Of a stretch of 64,000 nucleotides of DNA, positions 61,699-64,000 are shown piece by piece (position 1 is the first letter of the stretch; each line of letters opens with the position of its first letter). Source of the DNA: an uncultured Massilia sp. (GTDB lineage Bacteria; Pseudomonadota; Gammaproteobacteria; Burkholderiales; Burkholderiaceae_D); assembly GCF_913773735.1 (NCBI RefSeq), contig NZ_CAJYEB010000040.1, positions 1-64,000 on the forward strand. Direction: 5' to 3'. The notes under the pieces were generated by a model, which was not told the DNA's origin, did no database searches, and was given only the letters and a program-made list of their open reading frames with translations. The position numbers were made by a program, and so were the translations under genes.

Positions 61699-64000
61699 AT
61701 GAGGTATCCACTTTCCGCCCGCCGCGCGGGCAGCGCCCTGGTGCTGCTGGCCGCGGCGCATGCCGCCACGGCATACGCTTCCACTTCCAGCTACCAGGCC
61801 ATGCCCGACGACCCGCACGCCGTCGTCGTGCGCGCCAGGGGCGACGGCAAGGCCGACGACAGCGCCGCCATCCAGCAGGCGCTCGACGCCGCCGCCAACA
61901 AGGGCCAGGGCGGCATCGTGTTCCTGCCCTCGGGCCGCTACCGCCTCACGCGCAGCCTGGTGATCCCGCTGGCCGTGCGCGTCTACGGCGTCGGACCGAC
62001 CCGCCCGGTGTTCGTGCTCGCGCCGAACACGCCCGGCTACCAGCAGGGCGTGGCGAACATGGTGATCTTCGCCGGCGGCGACCAGTACACGGTCGGCAAG
62101 GTGCCGATGCCGGTGCCCGGCGCCGTCCCGTTCGATCCGGTGAACAACCCCGTGCGCGACGCCAATTCCTCGACCTTCTATTCGGTGCTGTCGAACGTCG
62201 ACTTCGAGATCGGCGACGGCAACCCGGCCGCCGCCGCGGTACGCATGCACACCGCCCAGCACTCCAACCTGAGCCACATCGATTTCCACATCGGCTCGGG
62301 CCTGGCCGGCGTCTACCACGTCGGCAACGTCGGCTACGACCTGAAGTTCCACGGCGGCCGCTACGGCATCCTGGCCGAGAAGACCTCGCCGGCCTGGCAG
62401 TTCACGCTGGTGGATTCGACCTTCGACGGCCAGCGCGACGCCGCCATCCGCGAGCACGAGGCCGGCCTGACCATGGCCAACGTCGAGATTCGCAACACCC
62501 CGGTCGGCGTCGAGATCGACCGCGGCTACGGCGACTGGCTGTGGGGCTCGGACGTGCGCTTCGAGAACGTGTCGAAGGCGGCGCTCGTCGTCAGCAACGA
62601 GGACAACGTCTACACGCAGGTGGGCTTCGAGCGCGCGCTGGCGCGCAACGTGCCGACCTTCGTCCAGTTCCGCGACAGCGGCAGGAAACTCGCCGGCACG
62701 GGCCGCGACTACCAGGTCAGCGAATTCAACTACGGCTTGACGCTGTCCGGCATGGGCGAACCGGGCAAGTTCGCGACCAACTACAAGACGGCCGCGCTCC
62801 CCGCCCGGGCCGCGGCCGCGCCGGTGCTGCGCGCCCTGCCGCCGATGAAGGACTGGGCCAACGTGCGCAGCTTCGGCGCCAAGGGCGACGGCACGACCGA
62901 CGACACGGCCGCCATCCAGAAGGCCATCGACAGCAAGCGCACCGTGTACCTGCCGCTCGGCTTCTACGTCGTCAACGACACCATCCGCATGAAGCCGGAC
63001 ACCGTGATCGTCGGCCTGCATCCGGGCCTGACCCAGCTGCTGCTGCCGAACGGCTCGCCGAAATTCCAGGGTGTCGACGGGCCCAGGGCGCTGCTCGAGA
63101 GCGCGCGCGGCGGCGACGCCATCGTGTCCGGCATCGGCCTGGCCACGGGCGAAGTCAACCAGCGCGCCGTGGCCCTGCTGTGGCGCGCCGGCGAACGCTC
63201 GCTGGTGGACGACGTGCGCATCCAGGGCGGCCACGGCACCCGCCTGTACGACGGCAGCCGCGCCGACCCGTACAAGAAGGATGCCAAGTTCGACACCACC
63301 GCCTACTGGGACCGCCAGTACCCGAGCGTCTGGGTGACGGACGGCGGCGGCGGCACCTTCAGCGGCATCTGGTCGCCGAGCGGCTATGCGCAGGCCGGCT
63401 TCTACGTGACCAACACGAAGACGCCGGGACGCGTGCTCGAACTCTCGGCCGAGCACCACATCCGCGCCGAGATCGTGCTGGACGGCGTGGAGAACTGGAC
63501 CTTCCTGGCGCCGCAGACCGAGGAAGAGGTGCGCGACGGCATGGACTCGGTCTCGCTGGAGATCCGCAACTCGAAGAACCTGCTGTTCGCCAACTACCAC
63601 GGCTACCGCGTGACCCGCTCGATCAAGCCGATGCCGGCCGCCGTGCGCATCACGAATTCCAGCGACATCCGTTTCCGCAACGTGCACGTGAACGGCGAAA
63701 GCGGCTTCGCCACCTGCGACGAGAACGGCTGCGCCACCTACCTGCGCGCCTCCAAGTACCCGTACGAGAACGCCATCGTCGACACGAAGACGAAGCTGGA
63801 AGTGCGCGAGCGCGAGTTCGCCGTGTTCGACTACGGCGGCAAGCAGGCCGCCGGGCCCGCCGTGCAAGGAAAAGTCGACAAGCTGGAAGGCGATTTTTAT
63901 TCGATCGCCGGCGCCGCCGTCGACGCGCAGGGCAAACTGTACTTCGTCGACCGCCACTTCAAGCGCATCTACAGCTGGACGAAGGACGAAGGCCTGGTCG
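61699..64000 (+). CDS. Secreted double beta-helix (GH55/pectate-lyase-3-like) protein fused to an SMP-30/gluconolactonase-like propeller, 3' end cut
   Basis: This open frame runs off the window after 767 codons. ATG at 61699 follows AGGGGACAAA. A Sec signal (RRAGSALVLLAAAHAATAYA) leads to two right-handed beta-helix modules of the pectate-lyase-3 kind: residues ~40-380, opening HAVVVRARGDGKADDSAAIQ, and ~390-720, opening NVRSFGAKGDGTTDDTAAIQ. This tandem layout resembles GH55 exo-1,3-glucanases, but the catalytic residue was not identified. From ~730 a new domain begins (DFYSIAGAAVDAQGKLYFVD and KRIYSWTKDEG), which looks like the first blade of an SMP-30/gluconolactonase propeller. It is the last seen gene of the gntK operon. 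The glycan substrate is unknown. Confidence 0.75.
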   Translation, partial: MRYPLSARRAGSALVLLAAAHAATAYASTSSYQAMPDDPHAVVVRARGDGKADDSAAIQQALDAAANKGQGGIVFLPSGRYRLTRSLVIPLAVRVYGVGPTRPVFVLAPNTPGYQQGVANMVIFAGGDQYTVGKVPMPVPGAVPFDPVNNPVRDANSSTFYSVLSNVDFEIGDGNPAAAAVRMHTAQHSNLSHIDFHIGSGLAGVYHVGNVGYDLKFHGGRYGILAEKTSPAWQFTLVDSTFDGQRDAAIREHEAGLTMANVEIRNTPVGVEIDRGYGDWLWGSDVRFENVSKAALVVSNEDNVYTQVGFERALARNVPTFVQFRDSGRKLAGTGRDYQVSEFNYGLTLSGMGEPGKFATNYKTAALPARAAAAPVLRALPPMKDWANVRSFGAKGDGTTDDTAAIQKAIDSKRTVYLPLGFYVVNDTIRMKPDTVIVGLHPGLTQLLLPNGSPKFQGVDGPRALLESARGGDAIVSGIGLATGEVNQRAVALLWRAGERSLVDDVRIQGGHGTRLYDGSRADPYKKDAKFDTTAYWDRQYPSVWVTDGGGGTFSGIWSPSGYAQAGFYVTNTKTPGRVLELSAEHHIRAEIVLDGVENWTFLAPQTEEEVRDGMDSVSLEIRNSKNLLFANYHGYRVTRSIKPMPAAVRITNSSDIRFRNVHVNGESGFATCDENGCATYLRASKYPYENAIVDTKTKLEVREREFAVFDYGGKQAAGPAVQGKVDKLEGDFYSIAGAAVDAQGKLYFVDRHFKRIYSWTKDEGLV

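Noticed and set aside
61672-63957. Long minus-strand frame of 761 codons opposite the last gene
   Set aside because: It mirrors the plus-strand coding frame of a secreted protein with signal peptide and beta-helix motifs. Such antisense frames are common in DNA of this GC content.

Overview
The window looks like a high-GC betaproteobacterial chromosome. Most likely it is a member of the Oxalobacteraceae of the Massilia/Telluria kind. The grounds are the rpmH-rnpA-yidD-yidC-mnmE arm facing dnaA-dnaN-gyrB, a PEP-CTERM protein, an extracellular PHB depolymerase, many Oar-like/TonB receptors, and intergenic palindromes of the GGGGTCAGAG and GGGTCCCCGC types. The genus is inferred from gene content, not from a database search.

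Region by region. (1) 1-8825: pssA with a duplicated, REP-bounded 3' end; a CAP lipoprotein; an Hpt-like protein; a TTG-started zinc-finger protein; a DUF1439 lipoprotein; an SDR gene divergent from a LysR gene; and a two-gene unit made of DUF3142 and a large secreted orphan. (2) 8860-18810: the replication-origin neighbourhood. mnmE, yidC, yidD, rnpA and rpmH run left; dnaA, dnaN and gyrB run right. oriC lies at about 13006-13362, with a DnaA box over the predicted dnaA -35. A terminator-like hairpin sits inside rnpA. (3) 18820-27669: a small secreted twin-CX3C protein, a PLD/SF2-helicase/DUF3427 protein (possible defence or DNA-processing gene), an acyltransferase, a PHB depolymerase, a PEP-CTERM protein and a dihydrolipoamide-dehydrogenase-like enzyme. 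(4) 28093-37809: a TonB receptor plus GDPD pair, a HAD phosphatase, and a MarR-controlled AaeB/AaeX/AaeA/outer-membrane-channel efflux operon. (5) 37939-45348: a PaoABC-type molybdenum aldehyde oxidoreductase, a small lipoprotein, an orphan IS5-type N-terminal domain, folE, an orphan membrane protein and nudC. (6) 45519-55279: a frameshifted carbamoyltransferase with a GT9 glycosyltransferase, a chemoreceptor facing an AraC regulator across an AT-rich palindrome, an IS1595 tail, an MFS transporter, a DUF418 protein and a LysR gene. (7) 55383-64000: a DMT exporter, then a gluconate-type operon: gntK, a large TonB receptor, a GntP permease, and a secreted protein cut by the window end.

The most interesting unit is the last one. 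Two LacI-type palindromes precede gntK. The final gene joins two pectate-lyase-3/GH55-like beta-helix modules to the start of an SMP-30/gluconolactonase-like propeller. Read together, these genes could release, delactonise, import and phosphorylate gluconate or an aldonic-acid-ended oligosaccharide. This is a hypothesis from domains and gene order.

No tRNA, rRNA or CRISPR array was recognised.
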